A stretch of 64,000 nucleotides of DNA from Hyphomicrobiales bacterium (GTDB lineage: Bacteria > Pseudomonadota > Alphaproteobacteria > Rhizobiales > Xanthobacteraceae): the NCBI GenBank assembly GCA_021732215.1, contig JAKFVL010000012.1:1-64000 (forward strand). The letters run 5' to 3'. Every line of letters starts with the position of its first letter. The first letter of the stretch is position 1. This document shows positions 24,800-34,529 of this stretch, piece by piece. The notes under the pieces were generated by a model, which ran no database searches, was not told the origin of the DNA, and was given only the letters and a program-made list of their open reading frames with translations. The translations under genes were made by a program, and so were the position numbers.

Positions 24800-26302
24800 A
24801 TGAACGTTCAATCCAGGATCGAAAAGTCAGCGCCCGCGCATACTGAACACTTCGATGTCGTGATCGCCGGCGCCGGCATTTCCGGCGTCGGTGCGGCGTA
24901 CCATCTGACCACGCAAATGCGCGGCACCAGCTTCGTGGTGCTGGAGACGCAGGAGACATTCGGCGGCACGTGGACGACTCACAAGTATCCCGGCATCCGC
25001 TCCGACAGCGACCTCCACACCTTCGGCTATCGCTTCAAGCCCTGGACCAGCGCGCCGATCGCGACCGCCGCCGAAATCCTCTCCTACATGGGCGAGGTGA
25101 TCGAGGAGAACGGCCTCGCCAGGCACATCCGCTATCGGCATACGATCGACGCGGCGAGCTGGTCGAGTACCGACAAGCTCTGGACCATCGATGCGACGCG
25201 CACCGACACCGGTGAACACGTCCGCTTCACGACGAATTTCTTCTGGATGTGTCAGGGTTACTACAAGCACTCGGAAGGCTACACGCCCGAGTGGCCGGAG
25301 ATGGCATCGTTCAAGGGCCAGATCGTCCACCCGCAGAAGTGGCCCGACCACCTCGATATCAAAGGCAAGCGCATCGTTGTCATCGGCTCGGGCGCGACTG
25401 CTGCCACGCTGGTGCCTGCCATCGCCAACGACGCCGAACATGTGACCATGCTGCAGCGATCGCCGACGTGGTTCCGCACCGGCCGCAATGTCATCGAGAT
25501 CGCCGAGCAATTGCGCAAACTTCAGATCGACGAGACCTGGATTCACGAAATCACCCGCAAGCAAATCCTGTTCGAACAGGACGCCTTCACCAAACGGACG
25601 TTCAGAGATCCGGAAGGCGTGAAGAAGGATTTGCTGACGGCGGTCAGGGCCTATCTCGGGCAGGATTTCGACATCGCAACCCACTTCACGCCATCCTATC
25701 GCCCATGGCGGCAGCGTATCGCTTTCATTCCCGATGGCGATCTGTTCCAGAGCATCAAGTCCGGCAAATCATCCGTTGTCACCGATGAGATTGAACGCTT
25801 CATCGAGAGCGGCATCCTGCTGAAATCCGGCAAGATACTGGAAGCCGACATCATCGTCACCGCGACGGGCTTTCATCTCAGTGCGCAGGGCGACATCGAT
25901 TTCAGCATTGACGGCAAACCCCTTACCTTTGCCGATACCGTGACCTATCGCGGCATGATGTTCACCGGCGTGCCAAACCTCGTTTGGGTGTTCGGCTATT
26001 TCCGCGCAAGCTGGACCTTGAGGGTTGATCTCGTGGCGGACTTCGTCTGCCGCCTGCTCAAGCACATGAAGGAAACCGGCGTCAGCCAGGTGACCCCGGC
26101 GCTGCGGCCCGAGGATCACAACATGCCGCTGCTGCCGTGGATCGATCAGGAAAACTTCAATCCCGGTTACATGATGCGCGGCATGCACCTGTTGCCGAAA
26201 CGCGGCGACAAGCCGGAGTGGCAGCACAACCAGGATTACTGGGCGGAAAAGGACGAATTCCCGAAGATCGACCTGCGCGACCGCGCGTTCGTCTACGGGT
26301 GA
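24800..26302 (+). CDS. flavin monooxygenase, Baeyer-Villiger type
   Basis: 500 aa. FAD-binding GAGISGVGAAYHL (from residue 24), the Baeyer-Villiger fingerprint FKGQIVHPQKWP (171-182), and an NADPH motif GSGATAATL (196). FGGTWTTHKYPGIRSDSD is typical of class B flavoprotein monooxygenases. They insert oxygen next to a carbonyl or oxidise heteroatoms; the substrate is unknown. It follows moxR by 31 bases but has no functional link to it. It is convergent with the GNAT gene. Confidence 0.9.
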   Translation: MNVQSRIEKSAPAHTEHFDVVIAGAGISGVGAAYHLTTQMRGTSFVVLETQETFGGTWTTHKYPGIRSDSDLHTFGYRFKPWTSAPIATAAEILSYMGEVIEENGLARHIRYRHTIDAASWSSTDKLWTIDATRTDTGEHVRFTTNFFWMCQGYYKHSEGYTPEWPEMASFKGQIVHPQKWPDHLDIKGKRIVVIGSGATAATLVPAIANDAEHVTMLQRSPTWFRTGRNVIEIAEQLRKLQIDETWIHEITRKQILFEQDAFTKRTFRDPEGVKKDLLTAVRAYLGQDFDIATHFTPSYRPWRQRIAFIPDGDLFQSIKSGKSSVVTDEIERFIESGILLKSGKILEADIIVTATGFHLSAQGDIDFSIDGKPLTFADTVTYRGMMFTGVPNLVWVFGYFRASWTLRVDLVADFVCRLLKHMKETGVSQVTPALRPEDHNMPLLPWIDQENFNPGYMMRGMHLLPKRGDKPEWQHNQDYWAEKDEFPKIDLRDRAFVYG

Positions 26303-26320
26303 TAGCGTACCATCGCGTCC

Positions 26321-26911
26321 CTACCGCTCCCGCCCCAGCTGATACGTCAGGTGGGCTTTCACCGTCGGCCATTCGGACGCAATGATGCTGTAGACGACCG
26401 TGTCGCGCAGTGTACCGTTCGGCGCAATCTGGTGGTTGCGAATGATGCCATCGTATTTGGCGCCGAGCCGTTCGATGCCGCGCCGGCTCTGCTGGTTGAA
26501 GAAATGCGTGCGGAATTCCACCGCGATGCAGTCCAGCTTCTCGAAGGCGTGCGCGAGCAGCAGCAGCTTGCACTGGGTATTGAGCGGCGTTCGCTGGACC
26601 CGCGCCGCATACCACGTCGAACCGATCTCGACGCGCCGGTTGGCCGCATCGACATTCATGTAGGTCGACATGCCCGCGATCTTTCCGGCGGCATCGCGCA
26701 CCGTGAACGGCAACATCGCGCCAGCGGCTTGCAGGCCCAGCCGCCGCGCGATCTCCGCATCCATCCGCTCGGGCGGTGGAATGAAGGTGTACCAGAGATT
26801 CCACAGCTCGCCGTCCTTCACCGCCTCGATCATGCCGTCGCGATGCGACGCCTCGAGGGGCTCCAGCCGCGCATGCAGGCCTTCGAGGGTGACCGGTTCA
26901 AGCCAGGGCAT
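26321..26911 (-). CDS. GNAT-family N-acetyltransferase (RimJ/RimL-like)
   Basis: 196 aa. The fold is visible in LEPLEASHRDGMIEA, MSTYMNVDAANRRVEIGSTW, QCKLLLLAHAFEKLDCIAVEFRT-type acetyl-CoA binding and NQQSRRGIERLGAKYDGIIR, the RimJ/RimL pattern for protein or small-molecule N-acetylation. Substrate unknown. ATG 26911 (MPWLEPVTLEG) was chosen because the longer frame runs into the palindromic repeat next to it. Confidence 0.88.
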   Translation of the reverse strand: MPWLEPVTLEGLHARLEPLEASHRDGMIEAVKDGELWNLWYTFIPPPERMDAEIARRLGLQAAGAMLPFTVRDAAGKIAGMSTYMNVDAANRRVEIGSTWYAARVQRTPLNTQCKLLLLAHAFEKLDCIAVEFRTHFFNQQSRRGIERLGAKYDGIIRNHQIAPNGTLRDTVVYSIIASEWPTVKAHLTYQLGRER

Positions 26912-26924
26912 GTATTTCTCCGCC

Positions 26925-27012
26925 GTCATGCCCGGCCTCGTGCCGGACATCCACGTCTTAATGACGCTTCCAGAAAAGAAACGTAGATGGCCGGGACAAG
27001 CCCGGCCATGAC
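26925..27012. repeat. REP-like palindromic element, family B
   Basis: GTCATGCCCGG..CCGGACATCCACG pairs with CGTAGATGGCCGGG..CCCGGCCATGAC. Related copies lie at 42673-42750 and 55804-55880. Confidence 0.85.
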
Positions 27013-27022
27013 AAAATCATGT

Positions 27023-27970
27023 TCACTTGTTCAGAAAATTCAGCGGCAGACCGCCGCGCGGCCAGTCCATCGCGATCAGTTCACCCTTGCCTGACAGCGT
27101 GATGTAGGCCGTCTTCAGCTCCGGTCCACCGAAAGCGATGTTGGTGGTGACGCGATCGCCGGTCGGCACCTGTTCGATCAGTTTGCCGTCCGGCGCGATC
27201 ACCGAGATGCATCCCGACACAAGAGTGGCAACACAGATATTGCCGGATGCTTCGACCGCCAGCGAGTCGAACATCTGATAGCCGCCAAGGCCCGCGATCG
27301 GCGTCCCGCGCTCGCCGCGATAGATCACATCGCGCGGTTTGACTTCGCCCGGATCGCCGATGTCGAACGCCCACAACCGCGCGGTCGGCGTTTCGGCGAC
27401 GTAGACAGTCTTTTCGTCCGGCGAAAGACTGGTGCCATTGGCAGGCAGCATGCCGTGCACCTGCTCGGTCAGTCCGGCCGCATTCGGCTTCATGTAATAG
27501 AGCGCGCCGACATCCATGTCCCGAGCACGGCGCTTGCCGAGATCGGTGAACCAAAGTCCGCCCTGCTTGTCGAAACACAGATCGTTCGGCCCGTTCAGTT
27601 TGTGCTCGCCGCACTTCTCGAACAGCGTTTCGATCTTGCCGCTCTGCAGATCGACGCGCTGAAGCGAGCCGCCGATGTATTCGTGCGGCGCAGGCGGCCC
27701 CGGCAGCAACATATTGCGCGTCGGGATCCAGCCAAAGCCGCCGTTGTTGCAGATGTAGATCTTGCCATCCGGACCCATCGCGGCGCCGTTCGGGCCGCCC
27801 GGAATTTTCGCAACCGCCTCCTTGCGCCCGTCGGGGTAAACGCGCGTCAGTTGCTGCCTGCGGATTTCGACCAGAACGACGGAGCCGTCCGGCAGCACCA
27901 CAGGGCCCTCGGGAAACTGCAGATCGGTTGCGAGCACGCGAACATTGGATGAGCTGTTTGACAAGGGCAT
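27023..27970 (-). CDS. SMP-30/gluconolactonase/LRE-family protein
   Basis: 315 aa beta-propeller. Motifs: QFPEGPVVLPDGSVVLVEI (metal-binding Glu in PEGP), GGPNGAAMGPDGKIYICNNGG, LNGPNDLCFDKQGGLWFTD (Asn and Asp metal ligands) and ANGTSLSPDEKTVYVAET. The family hydrolyses lactones with a divalent metal. No signal peptide is seen, so it is cytoplasmic. Start ATG 27970 (MPLSNSSS) taken in preference to an upstream start at 28030. Confidence 0.9.
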   Translation of the reverse strand: MPLSNSSSNVRVLATDLQFPEGPVVLPDGSVVLVEIRRQQLTRVYPDGRKEAVAKIPGGPNGAAMGPDGKIYICNNGGFGWIPTRNMLLPGPPAPHEYIGGSLQRVDLQSGKIETLFEKCGEHKLNGPNDLCFDKQGGLWFTDLGKRRARDMDVGALYYMKPNAAGLTEQVHGMLPANGTSLSPDEKTVYVAETPTARLWAFDIGDPGEVKPRDVIYRGERGTPIAGLGGYQMFDSLAVEASGNICVATLVSGCISVIAPDGKLIEQVPTGDRVTTNIAFGGPELKTAYITLSGKGELIAMDWPRGGLPLNFLNK

Positions 27971-28137
27971 CTCCCGGCAGATTTTTGTTTTGAGGTGCGA
28001 GATGCAGCGTTCATTGAGCGAACGCAGCACGCACCCTGTTAAGTTCCAACTTTAGAGCAAGCCGCCGGACGTTGCCAACCCGTGCCGTCAGGCTTGGCAC
28101 GAAACACGGTTGTGCGAAGCGGCGTGCCTTGCGGGCG

Positions 28138-28500
28138 TCATTTCTGCGCGGCTGGCGGTGCGGGTGCCGGAGACGCCGGTGGAGACGCAGCGGGCTTCTT
28201 CGCCTTATCGGCTTCGGCCTGAAGATCGCTGACAGTTTTCTGTAAGGCAATTACGGCAACCTTGAGCGCTTCAATCTGGCGATTGGCGGCATCGAGCCTC
28301 GTTCGCCCGTCTATCTGAGCCTTGTCGAGTGACTTCTTCAGAAAATCGACGTTGCTTTGCAGGCAGCTCGTACGGCGCTCCATAGTTTTCTCGACCGTGC
28401 AGATTTCGATGCCTGGGACATCCTGCGACCACGCCGCGCCCGGCAGGAGAAACCAAGCCGCACATGCAAAGCCAAACACCGATCGGAACTGAAAACGCAT
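28138..28500 (-). CDS. small secreted coiled-coil protein
   Basis: 120 aa: signal peptide (GFACAAWFLLPGAAWSQ, cleavage near residue 25), two cysteines in the mature start (ICTVEK, TSCLQSN), a heptad-like helix (LDAANRQIEALKVAVIALQK, then TVSDLQAEADKAKKP) and a Pro/Ala tail. No family recognised. It probably forms a periplasmic dimer or trimer. Confidence 0.65.
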   Translation of the reverse strand: MRFQFRSVFGFACAAWFLLPGAAWSQDVPGIEICTVEKTMERRTSCLQSNVDFLKKSLDKAQIDGRTRLDAANRQIEALKVAVIALQKTVSDLQAEADKAKKPAASPPASPAPAPPAAQK

Positions 28501-28539
28501 TCCACCGTCCTTGTTGATTGCTGACCGATTCCGCCCTTA

Positions 28540-28588
28540 GAGCATGATCCGGAGAAGTGTGTTGCGGTTTTCCGAACAGATCATGCTC
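28540..28588. repeat. palindromic intergenic repeat, GAGCATGATC type
   Basis: GAGCATGATC (28540-28549) pairs with GATCATGCTC (28579-28588) around CCGGAGAAGTGT..GGTTTTCCGAA. This is a familiar alphaproteobacterial repeat. Related but decayed text is seen near 49545-49597 and 58009-58035. Confidence 0.8.
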
Positions 28589-28736
28589 AAACAAAAATCT
28601 GAAGCGCGAGGACGATTCATCCTAATCTCATCGCGCTTCAGGACAGATTGCCCAGAAATTCCGCCCATGGCTATTTTTGAAAACTATTTTTGGAGGCTAT
28701 TTTTGATCCGGGCGATTCGGCAGGCATGATCGGGAT

Positions 28737-28994
28737 ATGACGCAAAACTGCTTCGTCTATCTGTTGGGAAGCGCGGGAGATGGCCGCGTCGTGACCTATG
28801 TCGGGTGGACAAACGACCTCGACAAGCGCATCGCCCGGCATAACGCCGGCACCGGCGCGCGCTCCACGCGCGGGCGTGCCTGGGTGTTATTGCATGTGGA
28901 GGAATTCAAAACCCGGAATGAGGCGATGAGCCGCGAATGGCATCTCAAGCGCGATCGCGCCTTCCGTAAGCAGGCTGCAGACCGGCTCCGTTAG
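28737..28994 (+). CDS. GIY-YIG nuclease-domain protein
   Basis: 85 aa single-domain protein of the UPF0213/YhbQ type: CFVYLLGSAGDGRVVTYVGWTNDLDKRIARHNAG covers the GIY-YIG strands and catalytic Arg, and EEFKTRNEAMSREWHLKRD carries the catalytic Glu. It is a stand-alone nuclease domain, not part of an intron or restriction system here. Role unknown, possibly DNA repair. Confidence 0.9.
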   Translation: MTQNCFVYLLGSAGDGRVVTYVGWTNDLDKRIARHNAGTGARSTRGRAWVLLHVEEFKTRNEAMSREWHLKRDRAFRKQAADRLR

Positions 28995-29318
28995 CGTGAT
29001 TTGCTCTGGATGTGCCGGATTGACGCAGCAAGGCTGGCGAGCGTTAAGCTCTGGAACGTGGCTGGAACGAAACGCGCCCGAATCGCTGAATCAAGAGTTG
29101 GGCCAATGCCCCGGGACAAGACCTAGAGTCCCTCGCGGCATTCCAGCACAACATGAGGAATGAATCCTGACCAGTCGACGCTTGATCGGGTCGGCCACTC
29201 GCTACGCGCGTTAACGAATGCCGGTATTCCAAACCTTGACGCGGCGGGCCACCAAATAGGTGGTCGCCGCGTCAAAGTCCCCTCTCCGCCCGCTAACCGA
29301 TGCCCGCGACCTCGCGCG
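28995..29318. other. 324-base intergenic region with a strong hairpin
   Basis: It holds a near-perfect hairpin (29236-29275: TTGACGCGGCG.. / ..GCCGCGTCAA with inner GGCCACC/GGTGGTC, loop AAATA) just beyond the stop of the cupin gene. It may end that transcript although no T-run follows. No gene is seen. Confidence 0.5.
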
Positions 29319-29747
29319 TTATTTCCATGGCGTGACCGGCGGCACCTTGTCGGTCGGCGCCGGCATATCGACAGTCTTGAAATCGGCCGGGCTGACGATC
29401 TCGAGGTACTCCATGTCCGGCGAGTAATCGAACAGGTAGTGCGTGATGCCCGGGCGCTGATGCACGCAGTCGCCGGCCTCCACAAGCGTGACCTTGTCCT
29501 CGTACATGAACTTGGCCCAGCCCTTGGTCATCAGCACGATCTGGAAATTGCAGTCGTGGCGATGCCAGCCGGTGCCTTCCGTTGGCGGCTTTTCGGCCTT
29601 GACCAGATGGGCGATCACCTGACCGCCGGTTGCGTCCGCAATACCGAGATCGCGATAGAGGAAGAAACCGCGCAATCCGCCCGACTCGAATTTCGTATCG
29701 GTCGGCTTGACGTGGGAGAATTTCATAACGGTGGCATGGGTATTCAT
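29319..29747 (-). CDS. small cupin-domain protein
   Basis: 142 aa single cupin. Motif 1: TEGTGWHRHDCNFQIVLMTKGWAKF with the metal-binding HxH; motif 2: GDCVHQRPGITHYLFDYS with the last His. Probable metal-binding dioxygenase-like or sensor protein; substrate unknown. It stands alone and starts at ATG 29747. Confidence 0.85.
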   Translation of the reverse strand: MNTHATVMKFSHVKPTDTKFESGGLRGFFLYRDLGIADATGGQVIAHLVKAEKPPTEGTGWHRHDCNFQIVLMTKGWAKFMYEDKVTLVEAGDCVHQRPGITHYLFDYSPDMEYLEIVSPADFKTVDMPAPTDKVPPVTPWK

Positions 29748-30076
29748 CTGCGGCCTCCAACTGGTTGGTGCCCCGCGCCGGGAGCAAGGCGACGGCGTAA
29801 AGCATGGGCATTGCCATCGCGATTGACGTGACTATGCGAAAACCGCGCCACTGCCTGCAGTCGATGCAAATGTCACCGGTCGTGAAACAACCTGATCGAG
29901 GTGCGTGGGATGCCAGCCGTCAATCAGGGCAAGCGCGCCAGCGGCAACGCGATCGGCCGCCCCGTCTATCGGGTTTGGAGGGCAATACGAGTTGTCCTGA
30001 CCTGAACTTGAGCAAGGACAATGCATGCAGCCTTCCACATCCGCCCAAGCGTCAGGCAGCGAAGAGCCCGAGCTGC
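29748..30076. other. 329-base intergenic region
   Basis: No gene seen. It contains the inverted repeat TTGTCCT (29992-29998) / AGGACAA (30015-30021) with a 16-base spacer, downstream of the glutathione S-transferase gene. Function unclear. Confidence 0.4.
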
Positions 30077-30730
30077 CTAATATTCCACCTCAAGCTCTTC
30101 GATTTCCGCAGGCTCGAGCCTCGCCGCGGCGATCCACTCCTGCATTTCCGGAAGAGCCATGATGTTGTGGGCGTAGGCCGCGAGCTTGGCGTCGAGCTTC
30201 ACGTCATAGGTCATGAAGCGCGTCACCACCGGCGCATACATGGCATCCGCCATGCTGCGGTTGCCGAACAGGAACGGGCCGCCGGATTTGGTGAGGCAAT
30301 CGCGCCAGATGGTGCAGACCCGGTCGATGTCCGCTTGCGCCCGCGACCAGATCTTGAAGCCGGGAAAATGCCCCTTGAGATTGACCGGCAGCGACGCACG
30401 CAGCGTCGCAAAGCCTGAATGAATCTCGCCACAGATCGAGCGGCAATGCGCCCGTGCGATGCGGTCAGCAGGCAACAAACCCGCATCCGGCTTGAGCTCG
30501 TTGAGATACTCGGCAATGGCCAGCGTGTCCCACACCGTCGCGCCCTCATGCCGCAAGCATGGCACCAGGATCGACGACGACAACAGCAGGATTTCCGCCT
30601 TCGCCGACGCATCGTCGGGGCCGGTGATGATTTCGTCGAACTCCAGGCCGGCGAACCTCGCCAGCAACCAGCCCCGCAGCGACCACGACGAGTAGTTCTT
30701 GCTGCTAATGGTCAGTGTTGTTTGCGACAT
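30077..30730 (-). CDS. glutathione S-transferase family protein
   Basis: 217 aa. N-terminal thioredoxin-like domain: TLTISSKNYSSWSLRGWLL (active-site Ser region, as in zeta/YfcF-like GSTs), LVPCLRHEGATVWDTLAIAEYL (cis-Pro, Glu-Ser-type glutathione site changed to DT). The C-terminal helical domain includes FLFGNRSMADAMYAPVVTRF. It probably conjugates or isomerises glutathione adducts. ATG 30730 (MSQTTLTI) fits the family start. Confidence 0.9.
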   Translation of the reverse strand: MSQTTLTISSKNYSSWSLRGWLLARFAGLEFDEIITGPDDASAKAEILLLSSSILVPCLRHEGATVWDTLAIAEYLNELKPDAGLLPADRIARAHCRSICGEIHSGFATLRASLPVNLKGHFPGFKIWSRAQADIDRVCTIWRDCLTKSGGPFLFGNRSMADAMYAPVVTRFMTYDVKLDAKLAAYAHNIMALPEMQEWIAAARLEPAEIEELEVEY

Positions 30731-30927
30731 GACGTCCTCCCACGCAGAACTAACGGCCCCGATTCCCGCAAGCCTGACGGCCCGCGCCACCCGGTTCGGG
30801 TGCTTCAAATGCCTTTTTCAGGGTCTGAATGAGCAAACCGTGTGCCAGTTCGGCAGGCAGAAGCCCGATCGGAGGCACGGTTTTGGCTCTGAACTTGCAT
30901 GACTGGCCTTACTGAGGAAGGACCGGC

Positions 30928-32151
30928 ATGTCGCCTATGATGTACCAAGCATTTCAAAACCATTCAGATTTGACGGCGCCCTGGCGCAGCAGCGCATCGA
31001 TGGTTCTGAGTTATCTCAACATGATGCCCGACGGGCTTTCGGAAAAGCTGTTCGGCCGTTTCGCCGCAGCACTGGAGCTCATCTCGCGATCTTCGCTGAC
31101 ATACACGCGGCCGGCCTACGGCATCGACCGCGCCATGAGCGGAAATCGCGAGTATGCCATTCAGGAAGAGGTGGTCTACACGACCCCGTTCGGCTCCCTG
31201 CTTCGCTTCAAGAAGGAGGGCGCGCCCGAGCAACCGAAAATTCTGCTCGTCGCGCCGATGTCCGGACATTTCGCAACGCTGTTGCGCGGGACGGTAAAGA
31301 CTTTGCTGCAGGACCACGACGTTCACATCACCGACTGGCACAATCCTCGCGATATTCCGGTCAACGCAGGCAAGTTCGGGCTTGAGGACTATACGGATCA
31401 TCTGATCCAGTTCATGGATCAGCTAGGCCCCCGCTCGCACATGATGGCGATCTGCCAGCCGTCGGTCTCGGCGCTCGCCGCCTGTGCGATCATGTCGGAG
31501 GACAATCATCCAGCCCGCCCCGCGAGCCTGACGCTGATGGCGGGACCCATCGACACGCGCATTCAACCGACCAAGGTCAACGACTTCGCAAAGAGCAAGC
31601 CGATCGAGTGGTTCGAGGACAATCTGATCAACTACGTCCCGGTGCAGTGCAAGGGCGCGTTTCGCAAGGTGTATCCGGGCTTCGTGCAGTTGACGGCGTT
31701 CGTGTCGATGAATCTGGATCGCCACATCAAGTCGCATGTCGACCTCGCCGACCATCTCGCCAAAGGCGAAAAGGAAAAGGCCGCGACCATCAAAACATTC
31801 TACGACGAATATTTTGCTGTGATGGACCTGACCGCAGAATTCTATATCGAGACCGTTCGCGACGTGTTTCAGGAGCACCTCCTGCCGCAGGGCAAGCTGA
31901 TGCATTTCGGCCGCCCGGTGAATCCGGCCGCGATCAAGAAGATGGGCCTGCTCACCGTCGAAGGCGAGAAAGACGATATCTGCTCGATCGGCCAGACGCT
32001 CGCGGCGCAAGATCTCTGCACCGGCGTGCGATCGTACCGCAAGGTGCATCACATGCAGGCCGGGGTCGGACATTACGGCGTATTCAGCGGCAAGCGCTGG
32101 AACAACGAAATCTATCCGCTGGTGCGCGACTTCGTGCACATGAATTCGTAA
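30928..32151 (+). CDS. phaZ: intracellular poly(3-hydroxyalkanoate) depolymerase
   Basis: 407 aa. Typical rhizobial PhaZ: MMYQAFQNHSDLTAPWRSSA at the start, alpha/beta-hydrolase core with HITDWHNPRDIPV, and the nucleophile elbow AICQPSVSA with Cys176 in place of Ser, as known for this family; a C-terminal His lies in GVGHYGVFSGKRW. It mobilises stored PHB granules. No phaC or phasin gene is adjacent. Confidence 0.93.
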   Translation: MSPMMYQAFQNHSDLTAPWRSSASMVLSYLNMMPDGLSEKLFGRFAAALELISRSSLTYTRPAYGIDRAMSGNREYAIQEEVVYTTPFGSLLRFKKEGAPEQPKILLVAPMSGHFATLLRGTVKTLLQDHDVHITDWHNPRDIPVNAGKFGLEDYTDHLIQFMDQLGPRSHMMAICQPSVSALAACAIMSEDNHPARPASLTLMAGPIDTRIQPTKVNDFAKSKPIEWFEDNLINYVPVQCKGAFRKVYPGFVQLTAFVSMNLDRHIKSHVDLADHLAKGEKEKAATIKTFYDEYFAVMDLTAEFYIETVRDVFQEHLLPQGKLMHFGRPVNPAAIKKMGLLTVEGEKDDICSIGQTLAAQDLCTGVRSYRKVHHMQAGVGHYGVFSGKRWNNEIYPLVRDFVHMNS

Positions 32152-32255
32152 CCCTCGTGGTGAGGAGCGCGGAGCGCGTCTCGAACCATGAGGCCACAGA
32201 CGGGCCTGCGTCCTTCGAGACGCCGCTTTGCGGCTCCTCCGGATGAGGGTTTGAT

Positions 32256-33515
32256 TTACGGAAACAGCCCGCGCGTCATCTTGGCGCCGCGCACCTTCTC
32301 GACGCCGATCGCCATCGCCGCTGTGCGGTTGGACACTTTGTCTCGCCGGGCGCGAACCGCCATCTGGTCGAAGGCGCGGTCGAGAATCTTGTACTCACGC
32401 CGCATCACTTCCTCCTCCTCCCAGAACAACTGCTGCAAATCCTGCACCCACTCGAAATAGCTGACCACAACACCACCCGAATTGCAGAGAATATCGGGCA
32501 GCACGAAAATCTCATCCTGCCGCTTGTCGAGAACCACATCGGCTTCCGGCGTGGTCGGCCCGTTGGCGCCCTCCGCAATCACACGGCATTTCAGGTTTTC
32601 TGCGACCTTGGTATCGATCACGCGCTCCAGTGCGGCGGGCACGAGAACATCGCATTTCAAGGTGAGCAGCATCGCCGGATCGATCTCAAGCTCGTTGGAG
32701 AAGCCTTTCAGCACCCCATGCTGGGTGGCGTGCGCGATCAATGCCGGTACATCGAGACCTGCCTCATTATACAACGCGCATGTATGGTCGCTGACGGCGA
32801 CCACCTTGACGCCGAGCCGAAACAGCTCCGAGGCTGAAACAGAGCCAACGTTGCCGAAACCTTGAACGACCGCCGTCGCTTCGGACAGGCTGACCGATAA
32901 TTCCTTCAACACGCGCGCGGCGAGGTGCACGACTCCGCGCCCAGTCGCTTCGCGGCGTCCGAGCGTGCCGCCCGCGCTGACCGGCTTGCCGGTGACGATT
33001 TCGGTGACCGTCTTGCCTTGGTACATGGAGTACGTGTCCATGAACCACGCCATCACTTGCTCGTTGGTACCCATATCAGGGGCCATCACATCGGTGTGCG
33101 GGCCGACGAACGGAATCATCTCCTGCATGTAGCGTCGCGAGAGGTTTTCCAGCTCGTGTCGCGACAACGATGCGGGATCGACATTAATGCCGCCCTTGGC
33201 GCCGCCATAGGGCAAGCCCGCCAGCGCGCACTTCCAGCTCATCCAGATCGCAAGGGCCGCGACCTCGCCGAGATCGACGCTTTTGGCAAAGCGCGTGCCG
33301 CCCTTGGTCGGTCCGAGCGTCAGATGATGCTGCACGCGATAGCCTTCGAACACGGCGGTCGATCCATCGTCGCGATGGATCGGGCATGACACGGTGACCG
33401 CACGTTTCGGAAGCAGCAGCCGGTCGCGCTCGTCATGCGGTATCTCCAGATAGTCGGCGATCACGCTGAACTGCTGCGCAGCCATGTCGAACACGGGGCC
33501 GCTGTACACTGTCAT
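32256..33515 (-). CDS. Glu/Leu/Phe/Val dehydrogenase
   Basis: 419 aa. Hallmarks: YRVQHHLTLGPTKGGTRFAK, the catalytic-lysine motif GLPYGGAKGGI (K107; substrate Lys K95), DVMAPDMGTNEQVMAWFMDT, and an NAD(P) domain with VVQGFGNVGSVSASEL. It interconverts an amino acid, most likely glutamate, and its 2-oxo acid with ammonia. The motifs fit the hexameric class. It stands alone, convergent with phaZ. Confidence 0.93.
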   Translation of the reverse strand: MTVYSGPVFDMAAQQFSVIADYLEIPHDERDRLLLPKRAVTVSCPIHRDDGSTAVFEGYRVQHHLTLGPTKGGTRFAKSVDLGEVAALAIWMSWKCALAGLPYGGAKGGINVDPASLSRHELENLSRRYMQEMIPFVGPHTDVMAPDMGTNEQVMAWFMDTYSMYQGKTVTEIVTGKPVSAGGTLGRREATGRGVVHLAARVLKELSVSLSEATAVVQGFGNVGSVSASELFRLGVKVVAVSDHTCALYNEAGLDVPALIAHATQHGVLKGFSNELEIDPAMLLTLKCDVLVPAALERVIDTKVAENLKCRVIAEGANGPTTPEADVVLDKRQDEIFVLPDILCNSGGVVVSYFEWVQDLQQLFWEEEEVMRREYKILDRAFDQMAVRARRDKVSNRTAAMAIGVEKVRGAKMTRGLFP

Positions 33516-33664
33516 GGCGTTCCTCCTTATTTGATTTTGTGAGGAGCTTACGCAGATGAGATGGCAACGCGAAGGCCGGGCGATGAAATGAACAGCGGGC
33601 GTTTCTTATCAGGGGCGATAAGAATGACTGCTATTTTCATGAACCTGCGGAGAAGAAGAAGCCC

Positions 33665-34525
33665 TTACGTCAATCCCGCCTGCGCCAGAATTTTCAGCGC
33701 GGCGCGCAGATGCGGCTTGTCGACCATCTTGCCTTCGACGCGGATCACGCCGGAGTCCGGATTTTGCTCGAACGCGGCGACAATCTTGCGCGACAGCGCG
33801 ATCTCCTCCTCGGTCGGCATGAAGGCCTTGTTGACGACATCCACATGCTTCGGATGAATGATTGCTTTGGCAAGAAAGCCATCGCGTCGCGCTTCCACGG
33901 CCTCCTCTTCAAGACCTGACAGATTGTCGATATCGGCATACACAGTGTCGATCGGCACCACACCCGCCGCGACCGCGCTCATCAGGCACAGGCTACGCGC
34001 CAGCAGGAACGGTCCATAAAAACGGCCGTTGATACGGTTCTGCGATGCGCCCAGCGATGCGGCGAGATCCTCCGCGCCCCACATCATGCCCCACAACCGC
34101 GGGCTCGCGCCCTGGAAGTTGGCGAGCTTGAAGATCGCATCGGCGGTTTCGGTCGCGACCGGAACGATCCGCGTCGTGCCGTTCTCGATGCCGTGCGCTG
34201 CCTCGAACGCATCGAGGTAAAACGCAAGCTGGTTGATGTCGGCGGCGCCGGCACATTTCGGCAGCACGATGCCATCCGGCTTGCCAGACATCACCGCCGC
34301 AAGATCGATGCAAGTCATCCCGGTGTCGAGCGCGTTCACGCGCACGTAGAGCTTCTTGCTTGGCGCGCCATCCTTCAGCATGCCGAGCGTGGTGGTCCGC
34401 GCCACCGGCTTCTGATCCGGCGCAATCGAATCTTCCAGATCGAGGATCAGCGCATCCGCCGCGGTCTTCCTGGCGCTTTCGTACTTGCGGGTGCTGTCAC
34501 CGGGAACGAACAGAAACGAGCGCAT
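33665..34525 (-). CDS. HpcH/HpaI-family acyl-CoA lyase (CitE/malyl-CoA-lyase-like)
   Basis: 286 aa. It starts MRSFLFVPGDSTRKYESA, then ALILDLEDSIAPDQKP (Mg-binding Asp/Glu), LYVRVNALDTG (substrate Arg), GIVLPKCAGA and VPVATETADAIFKL, the CitE/Mcl/citramalyl-CoA lyase pattern. It cleaves a 3-hydroxyacyl-CoA dicarboxylate to a short acyl-CoA plus glyoxylate, pyruvate or a similar 2-oxo acid. It is the last gene of a four-gene - strand operon, 4 bases after the MaoC gene. Confidence 0.9.
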   Translation of the reverse strand: MRSFLFVPGDSTRKYESARKTAADALILDLEDSIAPDQKPVARTTTLGMLKDGAPSKKLYVRVNALDTGMTCIDLAAVMSGKPDGIVLPKCAGAADINQLAFYLDAFEAAHGIENGTTRIVPVATETADAIFKLANFQGASPRLWGMMWGAEDLAASLGASQNRINGRFYGPFLLARSLCLMSAVAAGVVPIDTVYADIDNLSGLEEEAVEARRDGFLAKAIIHPKHVDVVNKAFMPTEEEIALSRKIVAAFEQNPDSGVIRVEGKMVDKPHLRAALKILAQAGLT

Positions 34526-34529
34526 CGGA